DNA of 64,000 nt from Candidatus Contendibacter sp. (GTDB taxonomy: Bacteria; Pseudomonadota; Gammaproteobacteria; Competibacterales; Competibacteraceae): the NCBI GenBank assembly GCA_029624675.1, contig JARSSP010000031.1, positions 43,400 to 107,399 on the forward strand, given 5' to 3'. Each line of letters begins with the position of its first letter. Within the stretch, counting starts at the first letter, position 1. The position numbers and the translations under genes were made by a program. Positions 57,268 to 64,000 of the stretch are shown piece by piece. The notes under the pieces were generated by a model. That model was given only the letters and a program-made list of their open reading frames with translations. It made no database searches and was not told where the DNA came from.

Positions 57268-57294
57268 AAAGAGCCCCCGTGTTGGGGGCTCTTT
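57268..57294 (-). terminator. Strong bidirectional terminator after maeB
   Basis: AAAGAGCCCCC and GGGGGCTCTTT form a perfect 11-bp stem around GTGTT. It is just downstream of the maeB stop (57300) and just upstream of the ispH fragment, so that fragment is probably not transcribed from maeB. Confidence 0.88.
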
Positions 57295-57299
57295 AGCTT

Positions 57300-59585
57300 T
57301 CAGACCAGCCAGGCTTTGCGCGCCGCATGTTCCTGCGCGTCGACGGCGGCGATGGCGGTCATGTTGATGATGCGCCGCGCCGAGGCTGAACGGGTCAGGA
57401 TATGGGCCGGCTTGGCCAGGCCGAGCGTGATCGGCCCCACCGACACGCCGTTGGTGACCTGCTTCAATAGGTTGTGGGAGATGTTGGCGGCATCGGCGTT
57501 CGGCATGATCAACAGGTTGGCCGCGCCCTTCAGCCGCGAGTGCAGAAAAACCCGGTTGCGGAGCTCCTCGGACAAGGCCGCGTCGCCGCGCATCTCGCCG
57601 TCCACTTCCAGGGCCGGAGCGCGCTGACGGATGATTTGCAGCGCCTCGGCCATCTTGCGCGCTTGCCGCGATTTATGCGAACCGAAGCTGGAGTGAGATA
57701 GCAAGGCGATCTTGGGGGGAACGAAGCGACCCACTTCCTCCGCCGCCAGCAAGGTGATGTCGGCAATTTCCTCGGCGGTGGGATCTTCGTTGATGTCGGT
57801 GTCGCAGAAGAACAGCGGGCCGTGCGAGGTGATCAGCATGTTCATTGCCGCCGGGGTTTTGACCCCCTCGCGCAGGCCGATGATGTCCAGCACATATTCC
57901 ACGTGATCGGGATAGCCGCCGATCATTCCGCACAACAGGGCGTCGCCGTAGCCGAGGCGCAGCAACAACGCGCCGATCACCGTGGCGCGGGTGTTGACTC
58001 GAACCCGGGCCTTGTTGGGATCGACGCCATACCGTCCGCGCAGCCTGTGGTATTCCTGCCAGCATTCCTCGTAGTGAGGGTTGTTCTGTGGGTCGATCAC
58101 TTCGAAATCCCGATCGGGACGGATGCGCAGACCCAGTTCGGCGATACGTTGCTCGATCCGCCAGCGCCGCCCGATCAGGACGGGTTTGGCGAGACCGTCG
58201 TCGATGACCCCCTGGATCGCCCACAGCATCCGTTCCTCCTCGGCCTGGGCGTAGATGACCCGCTTAGGGTCGGCCTTGGCGTGGTTGAACACCGGACGCA
58301 TGATCAGGCCGGACCGGTAAACTCGCTGGCTGAGTTGGGCGCGGTAGGCGGCGAAATCCCGAATCGGCCGGGTGGCGACGCCGCTGTCCATCGCCGCCTT
58401 GGCGACCGCCAGCGGCAGGGTGAGCAGCAGGCGCGGTTCGAACGGTTTGGGGATCAGATATTCCGGTCCGAAGTTGATCGGCTGATCGCCGTAGGCGGCG
58501 GTTTCCTCCTGGGAATGCGGCTCGCGCGCCAGTTCGGCGAGGGCGCGCACGCAGGCGAGTTGCATCTCCTGATTGATCGTGGTGGCGCCCACATCCAGCG
58601 CGCCCCGGAAGATGTAGGGGAAACAGAGGACGTTGTTGACCTGATTGGGATAGTCGGAACGACCGGTGGCGATGATAGCGTCGGGCCGCGCGGCCTTGGC
58701 CTCTTCTGGCATGATTTCGGGGACGGGATTGGCCAGCGCCAGAATCAATGGCTGGTCGGCCATGGTTTTCACCATCTCGCCGGTCAGCACGCCCGCTTTG
58801 GACAAACCCAGGAACACGTCCGCGCCGACGATGGCCTCGGCCAGGGTGCGCGCCGGGGTATCGGCGGCATAGGCGGCTTTCTCCGGGTCGAGCGCGCCGC
58901 GTCCCTGGTGGATCACGCCCCGGCTGTCGCAAACGATGACGTTCTGGCGCATCAGTCCGAGACCGACCAACAGATCGAGACAGGCGATGCCGGCCGCGCC
59001 CGCGCCGGACGTGACCAACTTCACTTCGGCAATGTTCTTGCCGATCAGCGACAAGGCGTTGAGCACGGCGGCGGCGGTGATGATGGCGGTGCCGTGTTGG
59101 TCGTCGTGAAACACCGGGATCTTCATCCGCTCGCGCAGCTTGCGCTCGATCTGGAAGCATTCCGGGGCCTTGATGTCCTCCAGGTTGATCCCGCCGAAAC
59201 TGGGTTCCAGGCTGGCGATGATCTCCACCAACTTGTCGGGGTCGTGTTCGCTGACTTCGATGTCGAACACGTCAATGCCGGCGAATTTCTTGAACAGCAC
59301 GCCCTTGCCTTCCATGACCGGTTTCGCCGCCAGCGGGCCGATGTCGCCCAGGCCGAGCACGGCGGTGCCGTTGGTGATGACCGCCACCAGGTTGCCGCGC
59401 GCGGTCACGGTGGACACTTCGCCGGGGTCCGCAACGATTGCCTCACAGGCGGCGGCCACGCCGGGGGAATAGGCCAGCGCTAGGTCGCGCTGGTTGGCGA
59501 GTGGCTTGGTCGGGGTGACCTCGATCTTGCCGTAGGGGGCCATGCGATGGTAGCGCAAAGCGCGTTCGTTGAAATCGTCGGCCAT
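57300..59585 (-). CDS. maeB: NADP-dependent malic enzyme with phosphotransacetylase-like domain
   Basis: The protein has 761 residues. The ATG at 59585 starts [20 protein letters not shown], the typical MaeB N-terminus. The malic enzyme half (to ~430) has [33 protein letters not shown] and NAD(P)-binding [17 protein letters not shown]. The C-terminal half is the catalytically inactive phosphotransacetylase-like domain ([20 protein letters not shown] region) that binds acetyl-CoA as an inhibitor. It decarboxylates malate to pyruvate, making NADPH. It is divergent from the Uma2 gene at 59680. Confidence 0.94.
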   Translation of the reverse strand: MADDFNERALRYHRMAPYGKIEVTPTKPLANQRDLALAYSPGVAAACEAIVADPGEVSTVTARGNLVAVITNGTAVLGLGDIGPLAAKPVMEGKGVLFKKFAGIDVFDIEVSEHDPDKLVEIIASLEPSFGGINLEDIKAPECFQIERKLRERMKIPVFHDDQHGTAIITAAAVLNALSLIGKNIAEVKLVTSGAGAAGIACLDLLVGLGLMRQNVIVCDSRGVIHQGRGALDPEKAAYAADTPARTLAEAIVGADVFLGLSKAGVLTGEMVKTMADQPLILALANPVPEIMPEEAKAARPDAIIATGRSDYPNQVNNVLCFPYIFRGALDVGATTINQEMQLACVRALAELAREPHSQEETAAYGDQPINFGPEYLIPKPFEPRLLLTLPLAVAKAAMDSGVATRPIRDFAAYRAQLSQRVYRSGLIMRPVFNHAKADPKRVIYAQAEEERMLWAIQGVIDDGLAKPVLIGRRWRIEQRIAELGLRIRPDRDFEVIDPQNNPHYEECWQEYHRLRGRYGVDPNKARVRVNTRATVIGALLLRLGYGDALLCGMIGGYPDHVEYVLDIIGLREGVKTPAAMNMLITSHGPLFFCDTDINEDPTAEEIADITLLAAEEVGRFVPPKIALLSHSSFGSHKSRQARKMAEALQIIRQRAPALEVDGEMRGDAALSEELRNRVFLHSRLKGAANLLIMPNADAANISHNLLKQVTNGVSVGPITLGLAKPAHILTRSASARRIINMTAIAAVDAQEHAARKAWLV

Positions 59586-59679
59586 GGTTCGAGCGGCTCC
59601 TGGAAATTGCGGCGGGAGTTCCGCCGATGGTGTCAAAGAAAACTAAGATTAACGGAAAGCTTCGACCGGAGTGAAACGA

Positions 59680-60567
59680 ATGAGTGCGACAAGCGTTGCG
59701 CCGGAACCCCGGCGGTTGGAGGAATGGGAAGTGGAACTGGCGGAAGTGCGCGCCATGACCGAACGCGAGATGGAAAATCTGGTGACGGAGGACGATACTC
59801 CCGTGGACAATATTCTGTCGGAAAAACAACAGCGATTGTTGACGGAACCGCTCTACGGCGCTTGGTCCGGACCGGACCGGTGCGCGCCTGGCCATCGCGG
59901 TTTTCTGGCCCTGGCCAACGTCGGTCTGTTCTACGCCCTGCGCCAGCCGCCGCTGGTGCCCGACATGATGTTGGCGTTGGACGTGCCGGGCTTGGGACCG
60001 GACTTGAGTCAGAAGGCCAATCGTTCCTATTTCGTCTGGGTTCAGGATGGCAAACAGCCGGCGGTCGTGGTGGAAATTGTTTCCAACCAGGAAGGTGGCG
60101 AGGATGGTGACAAGCTGCGTAAGTATGAAGCCATCGGGGTTTCGTACTACGTCATTTTCGATCCCTGGCGCCTGTTGTCGGATCGAGTGTTGCGCATCCA
60201 CCAGTTCACGGGGGCAAGCCAGGGTTATATCGAACAGGTGGGTGGGTTGCTGGATACGGTTGGGCTGGGTCTAAGCCTATGGCAAGGTGAGTACGAGGAC
60301 ACGGAAGCCTTGTGGTTGCGCTGGACCGACCGCGAGGGGCGGTTGATTCCAACGGGGGCGGAGGCGGCGGAACAGGAACGCCAGCGGGCGGAACAGGAAC
60401 GCCAGCGGGCGGAGCAAGCGGTGCGCGTGGCGGAACAGGAACGCCAGCGGGCGGAGCAAGCGGTACGCGCGGCGGAACAGGAACGTCAGCGGGCGACGGA
60501 AGCCGAGCGACGGGCGGAACGGCTGGCGGCGCGGTTGCGGGAACTGGGCATCAAGCCGGAGCAATAG
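59680..60567 (+). CDS. Uma2-family (DUF820) protein with coiled-coil tail
   Basis: The protein has 295 residues. The ATG at 59680 is 8 bases after GGAG, better than the GTG at 59671. The nuclease-like core is PPLVPDMMLALDVPGL (PD), VVVEIVSNQEGGEDGDKLRK (ExV...K) and YEAIGVSYYVIFDPW. From ~225 the tail is made of tandem AEQERQRAEQ and AEQAVRAAEQ units, a short-repeat coiled coil often attached to this family. Function is unproven. It is unrelated in position to the Uma2 gene at 9982. Confidence 0.85.
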   Translation: MSATSVAPEPRRLEEWEVELAEVRAMTEREMENLVTEDDTPVDNILSEKQQRLLTEPLYGAWSGPDRCAPGHRGFLALANVGLFYALRQPPLVPDMMLALDVPGLGPDLSQKANRSYFVWVQDGKQPAVVVEIVSNQEGGEDGDKLRKYEAIGVSYYVIFDPWRLLSDRVLRIHQFTGASQGYIEQVGGLLDTVGLGLSLWQGEYEDTEALWLRWTDREGRLIPTGAEAAEQERQRAEQERQRAEQAVRVAEQERQRAEQAVRAAEQERQRATEAERRAERLAARLRELGIKPEQ

Positions 60568-60684
60568 CAGTGGCTGGTTCGGCGCATCTCGCCGCCCGAC
60601 TTGCGGTAATGCGGTAAAATGGCCGCCGCCATCACAATGTCCAGGCGCGGCCCCGCGCCCCATTCCTCGCCTTGGGAGCACAGC

Positions 60685-62199
60685 ATGACCACCATCCGTC
60701 AAGAAGACTTCATCCAGTCCATCGCCGACGCCTTTCAGTACATCAGCTACTACCATCCCGTCGATTACATCAAGGCGCTGGCGCAAGCCTACGAGCGTGA
60801 GGAAAGCCCGGCCGCCAAGGATGCCATCGCGCAAATTCTGATCAATTCCCGCATGTGCGCCGAGGGCCATCGCCCGATCTGTCAAGATACTGGCATCGCT
60901 CTAGTGTTCCTCAAGGTCGGCATGGACGTGCATTGGGACGCGAAGTTGTCGGTGCAAGAGATGGTCGACGAGGGCGTGCGCCGCGCCTATCTCAACCCGG
61001 ATAACAAGCTGCGCGCCTCGGTGCTGCGCGATCCGGCCGGCAAGCGCCAGAATTCCAAGGACAACACCCCGGCCGTGGTGCATTACGAAATCGTCCCCGG
61101 CCACCATGTCGAGGTGATTTGCGCGGCCAAAGGCGGCGGTTCCGAGGCCAAGTCCAAGTTCGCGATGCTCAACCCCTCCGACGACTTGGTGGATTGGGTG
61201 TTGAAGACCGTGCCGCAGATGGGGGCCGGCTGGTGTCCGCCCGGCATTCTCGGCGTCGGCATCGGCGGCACGCCGGAAAAGGCGTTCATGCTGGCCAAGG
61301 AGTCGTTGATGGCGCCGGTCGATATTCAGGAACTGATCGCCCGGGGTCCCAAGAATCGGGCCGAGGAGTTGCGCATCGAACTGTACGAGAAGGTCAACGC
61401 GCTCGGCATCGGCGCGCAGGGTCTCGGCGGTCTGACCACCGTGCTGGATGTGAAGGTGCTCGACTATCCGACCCACGCCGCCAATCTACCCATCGCGATG
61501 GTGCCGAACTGCGCCGCGACCCGTCACGCCCATTTCCACCTGGACGGCAGCGGTCCGGCCAAGCTGGAGCCACCGAGCCTGGACGACTGGCCGAAGCTGA
61601 CCTATGCGCCGACCAACGCCCGCCGGGTCGATTTGGCCACCGTCACGCGCGAGGAGGTGGCGACCTGGAAGACCGGCGAGGTGCTGCTGCTCAACGGCAA
61701 GATGCTGACCGGCCGCGACGCCGCCCACAAGCGCATGACCGACCTGTTGAGCGCGGGCCGGAAACTGCCGGTCGATTTCACCAACCGCTTCATTTACTAC
61801 GTCGGCCCGGTCGATCCGGTGCGCGACGAGGTAGTCGGTCCCGCCGGACCCACCACCGCGACCCGCATGGACAAGTTCACCCGCCAGATGCTTGAACAAA
61901 CCGGCCTGCTGGGTATGATCGGCAAGTCCGAGCGCGGCCAGATCGCCATCGACGCGATCAAGGACAACCGGGCGGTGTACCTGATGGCGGTCGGTGGCGC
62001 GGCCTATCTGGTCTCCAAAGCCATCAAGGCGGCCAAGGTTCTCGCTTTCGAGGATCTCGGCATGGAAGCGATCTACGAGTTCGAGGTCAGGGACATGCCG
62101 GTGACGGTGGCGGTCGATTCCAAGGGGTCCAGCGTCCACAAGACCGGGCCGAAGGAATGGCAGGCGCGGATCGGCAAGATTCCGGTGGTGGAGGCGTAA
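60685..62199 (+). CDS. Class I (iron-sulfur) fumarate hydratase
   Basis: The protein has 504 residues. The ATG at 60685 has GGGAG 6 bases upstream. The [4Fe-4S] ligand regions are seen as RPICQDTGIALVF and VPNCAATRHAHFHL; GQGLGGLTTVLDVKVLDYP and VAVDSKGSSVHKTGPKEW mark the alpha and beta domains, fused in one chain as in FumA/FumB. It interconverts fumarate and malate and supplies malate to MaeB, encoded about 1.1 kb upstream in the opposite orientation. Two terminators follow at 62242. Confidence 0.93.
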   Translation: MTTIRQEDFIQSIADAFQYISYYHPVDYIKALAQAYEREESPAAKDAIAQILINSRMCAEGHRPICQDTGIALVFLKVGMDVHWDAKLSVQEMVDEGVRRAYLNPDNKLRASVLRDPAGKRQNSKDNTPAVVHYEIVPGHHVEVICAAKGGGSEAKSKFAMLNPSDDLVDWVLKTVPQMGAGWCPPGILGVGIGGTPEKAFMLAKESLMAPVDIQELIARGPKNRAEELRIELYEKVNALGIGAQGLGGLTTVLDVKVLDYPTHAANLPIAMVPNCAATRHAHFHLDGSGPAKLEPPSLDDWPKLTYAPTNARRVDLATVTREEVATWKTGEVLLLNGKMLTGRDAAHKRMTDLLSAGRKLPVDFTNRFIYYVGPVDPVRDEVVGPAGPTTATRMDKFTRQMLEQTGLLGMIGKSERGQIAIDAIKDNRAVYLMAVGGAAYLVSKAIKAAKVLAFEDLGMEAIYEFEVRDMPVTVAVDSKGSSVHKTGPKEWQARIGKIPVVEA

Positions 62200-62241
62200 A
62201 TCAGCACCGCATGAAAAGTGCTGTTTTGCGTAATCCCGATC

Positions 62242-62304
62242 AATGAGCGACCGTTGTTTTCAAAGCAATGGTCGTTCATTAAAAAACCCGCGCTTGGCGG
62301 GTTT
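62242..62304 (+). terminator. Tandem terminators after fumarase
   Basis: A long hairpin (AATGAGCGACC..TTG at 62242-62256 with CAA..GGTCG..TCATT ending 62280) is followed by six A. A second stem, AAACCCGC/GCGGGTTT, lies at 62284-62304. Together they end the fumarase transcript and form the border to the accessory segment that fills the rest of the window. Confidence 0.85.
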
Positions 62305-62472
62305 CAATTTCCGTCATGGACGGCTATTTGGCGAGAGAGGACTTGTGATTGTCCGCTCAATGGTTTGTTTTACCAGCGGATTCGATGACCCGTTTTCGCC
62401 AGTAACCCCGGAAAGTGACCCCGGTCCATCGCGCCCTGGCGCGGGCCGTCGCGGCGCGGGGAGTCGGGTAGA
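62305..62472. other. Gap between terminators and the modular-repeat gene
   Basis: These 168 bp hold no convincing gene, promoter or repeat that I can see. They are the 3' side of the modular-repeat gene on the minus strand. Confidence 0.4.
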
Positions 62473-63267
62473 TCAGGACGGCGGGAAGGCCGATACAGTT
62501 GTATCAACCCACGTCAACCGGGCCGGTGGCGGCCATGCCGCGAACGCCTTGCGTTCCGCGCTGGCCTGCTTGGGCGTGATGCTCAGGCCGGTTTCTTTGC
62601 AAAAGGCGGTCCACCAGTTGTAAACCGTTTTTATCGGCGTATTGCTATTTTTTGCCAAATCATCAACCCAATTGCCATCTAAAATTAGATTGCCATTGGC
62701 AAAAGATTCTTTCTGGCAATTGGCCGCAAAACTGGCAATCAGCCTTCCCACTTCCGCCGCGAACGCCTTGCGTTCCGCGCTGGCCTGCTTGGGCGTGATG
62801 CTCAGGCCGGTTTCTTTGCAGAAGGAGGACCACCAGTTATTGATCGTTGATCTGGCTTGTCCAGTTTTTTCGACGATTTCCATCAACCATAACTTGTCCA
62901 AGTTGGACAAATCATCATCATTGGACAAACCGCGCAACTTTAGACAAATCCGCCCCACTTCCGCCGCGAACGCCTTGCGTTCCGCGCTGGCCTGCTTGGG
63001 CGTGATGCTCAGGCCGGTTTCTTTGCAGAAGGAGGACCACCAGTTGTAAGCGGTTTTTTGCGTAACTGAAATATTTCCTGCTAATTGTAATAACCATCCT
63101 TCTTGTAAATTACAATCAACGATAGATTTACAATTTTCTTGTATCCTTACAATCAACCGCCCCACTTCCGCCGCGAATGCCTTGCGTTCCGCGCGTTTCT
63201 CACGCCACGCCAGCCGGGCCGCTGGCGGCCATGCCGCGAACGGTCGAAGCGCCCAGCGGCAAACCAT
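62473..63267 (-). CDS. Three-module HTH-like repeat protein with in-gene motif arrays
   Basis: The protein has 264 residues, starting at ATG 63267 without a clear Shine-Dalgarno. It has three modules of 69, 69 and 73 residues, each opening AERKAFAAEVGR and closing NWWSSFCKETGLSITPKQAS (NWWTAF in the third). The interiors differ almost completely but keep a Trp about 20 residues before NWW. The segment between (for example AGNISVTQKTAYNWW) looks like a helix-turn-helix, so each module may bind a different DNA target. Both ends of the protein repeat FAAWPP.ARL. Module lengths differ only by whole codons, and the frame is open throughout, which supports coding. I do not recognise the family. Confidence 0.68.
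   Translation of the reverse strand: MVCRWALRPFAAWPPAARLAWREKRAERKAFAAEVGRLIVRIQENCKSIVDCNLQEGWLLQLAGNISVTQKTAYNWWSSFCKETGLSITPKQASAERKAFAAEVGRICLKLRGLSNDDDLSNLDKLWLMEIVEKTGQARSTINNWWSSFCKETGLSITPKQASAERKAFAAEVGRLIASFAANCQKESFANGNLILDGNWVDDLAKNSNTPIKTVYNWWTAFCKETGLSITPKQASAERKAFAAWPPPARLTWVDTTVSAFPPS
62518..62546. repeat. Left 29-bp direct repeat bounding the module array
   Basis: This 29-bp sequence recurs at 63214-63242 with one mismatch. The two copies are 696 bp (232 codons) apart, bracket the three modules and read FAAWPP.ARL in the same frame. Recombination between them would remove all modules without shifting the frame. Confidence 0.85.
62530..63193 (-). repeat. Array of 207-219-bp modules with constant flanks and private motif cores
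   Basis: Constant parts of about 80 bp begin at 62542, 62761 and 62968, with a partial copy at 63175 (periods 219, 207 and 207). The AT-rich cores are unrelated, but each is an array of one motif. The motifs are TTGCCA/TGGCAA (62652, 62672, 62690, 62697, 62714, 62733), TTGTCCA/TGGACAA (62857, 62894, 62904, 62922, with TAGACAA at 62941) and TTGTAA/TTACAA (63085, 63103, 63110, 63128, 63147). Each core centres on a palindrome: TTGCCATTGGCAA, TTGTCCAAGTTGGACAA and TTGTAAATTACAA. Outer copies are spaced 17-19 bp. Confidence 0.93.
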
Positions 63268-63568
63268 CCGCGCCGGTGATGCCGTGATCCTTGAACAGCC
63301 GCTTGGCGATACCGCCGAAGCTGCATCCTTCCGTTCGCCATTGCCGGACCTTTACACGCCAGGCGCGGCGTTCCACGTCGGGGAGTTGTGCATAGGTGCG
63401 GAAGCCACTAACGCCCGCTAGTCCCTCGCTAGTGTAGCCTTCCAGGGCTTCCAGGGCCTGGGCGATGGTGGCGGCGTAGGGCTTGCCGCTGGCGCTGGAC
63501 AGCCGCTTGAGGCGTTCAAACGCGGCGCTGTCCAGTTGCACGGCGACTTGATGCTTCCAACCATTCAC
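63200..63568 (-). CDS. Small RHH/HTH-type DNA-binding protein
   Basis: The protein has 122 residues. The N-terminal half (HQVAVQLDSAAFERLKRLSS, then PYAATIAQALEAL) looks like a ribbon-helix-helix domain with its strand and two helices. The C-terminal half (RQWRTEGCSFGGIAKRLFKD, then LPLGASTVRGM) resembles the recombinase-associated helix-turn-helix that reads IAKxLN...WSxSTVRxML. It is probably a DNA-binding regulator of a plasmid or integrative element. Its 3' end overlaps the start of the modular-repeat gene by 68 bp in another frame, linking their expression. Confidence 0.68.
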   Translation of the reverse strand: MNGWKHQVAVQLDSAAFERLKRLSSASGKPYAATIAQALEALEGYTSEGLAGVSGFRTYAQLPDVERRAWRVKVRQWRTEGCSFGGIAKRLFKDHGITGADGLPLGASTVRGMAASGPAGVA

Positions 63569-63629
63569 TTGTTGATTCCTTCAGGAATGCCCACGGAACC
63601 GCCTGGGAGCGCCGACAGCGGGCGCAAAC

Positions 63630-63905
63630 TCAAGCGGCGGCTGGGTGGGGGGAGCCTGCCTGTTGAGCCTGGGCGGCGCGTTGCCGGCGTTGTGCGGCGG
63701 CCAGTTCGGCACGATGGGCCAATTGCGCCTCCTCGACGAAATCCACCGTGACGCGACCGCTCGAAAACCACAAGTGACCGCCGAATCGAAGCGCACCGCA
63801 AATCTTCGCGGCGGCAACAATCGCCGATTCCGAAACCTGGGCCGTCGCCGCCAGGCGGCGAATCGCGAAATAAGCGCCAGACCGGTAAGATTTCTTCTTC
63901 GCCAC
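63630..63905 (-). CDS. Small basic protein, possible HTH
   Basis: The protein has 91 residues from GTG 63905, with GAGGTG 7 bases upstream. AKKKSYRSGAYFAIRRLA is strongly basic, and LAATAQVSESAIVAAAKICG could be a helix-turn-helix; the segment LRFGGHLWFSSGRVTVDF may be a beta hairpin wing. The tail is Ala/Gln/Arg-rich (AELAAAQRRQRAAQAQQAG). It may be an excisionase-like or plasmid-control protein. It lies 61 bp upstream of the RHH-type gene in the same direction. Confidence 0.6.
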   Translation of the reverse strand: MAKKKSYRSGAYFAIRRLAATAQVSESAIVAAAKICGALRFGGHLWFSSGRVTVDFVEEAQLAHRAELAAAQRRQRAAQAQQAGSPHPAAA

Positions 63906-63911
63906 GGCGGG

Positions 63912-64000
63912 TCACCTCATTCGCGCGGGGAGAACATCCCACGGATGGCCGCGCGTTATGGGGCGCGGTTCTTCCGGGTACCGCTCGCACGGATCGGGGC
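63912..64000 (-). CDS. C-terminal end of an unidentified gene, partial
   Basis: From the right edge a minus-strand frame reads DPCERYPEEPRPITRGHPWD and on to a TGA at 63912-63914. It is followed 6 bp later by the GTG of the next gene, which suits an operon. Only about 28 codons are visible, and the family cannot be named. Confidence 0.4.
   Translation of the reverse strand, partial: PDPCERYPEEPRPITRGHPWDVLPARMR

Noticed and set aside
62530..63193. CRISPR or similar guide array
   Set aside because: The constant parts are about 80 bp, the cores are about 120 bp with internal repeats, periods are whole codons and the frame is open throughout; no cas genes are near.

Overview
The window looks like the chromosome of a GC-rich gammaproteobacterium. 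Support comes from the gene set and synteny: erpA, surA-rsmA, lptD, amgK-murU, the lysophospholipid acyltransferase-gmhB-glyS-glyQ block and rnfABCDGE are all typical of gammaproteobacteria. A glycogen-metabolism cluster, a wax-ester/triacylglycerol synthase and several CHAT, LRR and TPR proteins resemble what is seen in glycogen-accumulating Competibacteraceae (Competibacter/Contendobacter). That genus-level guess is inference only. Eight parS-like palindromes (GTTTCACGTGAAAC type) lie in three groups between 28.5 and 40.5 kb. Together with the glyQ/glyS neighbourhood, which is beside dnaA in Pseudomonas, they suggest that the window is close to the replication origin.

Layout. 0-4.35 kb: a truncated exported caspase-like peptidase faces an apparent operon of two coiled-coil lipoproteins, a TPR protein and a TPR-HtrA-like protease. 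4.35-10.6 kb is accessory: a broken HSP90-like gene abutting an IS-like remnant, a zinc-ribbon gene overlapping a two-TM (SLATT-like) gene, a 108-bp tandem repeat that copies the end of that gene, a giant CHAT/NTPase/TPR protein, and an Uma2 nuclease. 10.6-29.5 kb is mostly housekeeping and storage: rlmI, wax-ester synthase, lgt, a Bfd-like ferredoxin, a GH13-GlgA-GH57-GH57 glycogen block, an SLC13 permease, a TlpA-like thioredoxin, argC, erpA, tyrS, a DUF1703-type ATPase, a homocysteine methyltransferase and rsmA. 29.5-40.5 kb holds surA, lptD, amgK, murU, phoU, the acyltransferase, gmhB, glyS and glyQ, with the parS groups in the intergenic gaps.

40.6-47.3 kb is again accessory: an unusual zinc-ribbon/Toprim-like membrane protein, an AsnB-like protein whose Cys is at position 3, a cupin, a prophage Bro-N remnant beside tRNA-Met, and an IS110 element. 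47.3-52.3 kb is a compact rnfABCDGE operon for the ion-pumping ferredoxin:NAD+ oxidoreductase. 52.6-62.2 kb carries a CorA-like protein, a dienoyl-CoA isomerase-type crotonase, an internalin-like LRR protein, a 3'-only fragment of ispH, malic enzyme, a second Uma2 protein and class I fumarase.

62.3-64 kb is an apparent mobile or plasmid-like segment, and it holds the most unusual feature. One reading frame contains three 69-73-codon helix-turn-helix-like modules. Their ~80-bp constant parts are almost identical, but their AT-richer cores are unrelated. Each core is a dyad-symmetric array of its own private short DNA motif (TTGCCA/TGGCAA, TTGTCCA/TGGACAA or TTGTAA/TTACAA), with nearly the same spacing in all three. 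The gene may encode DNA-binding modules together with their own binding sites.

All calls come from reading the sequence. No database search or alignment program was run.
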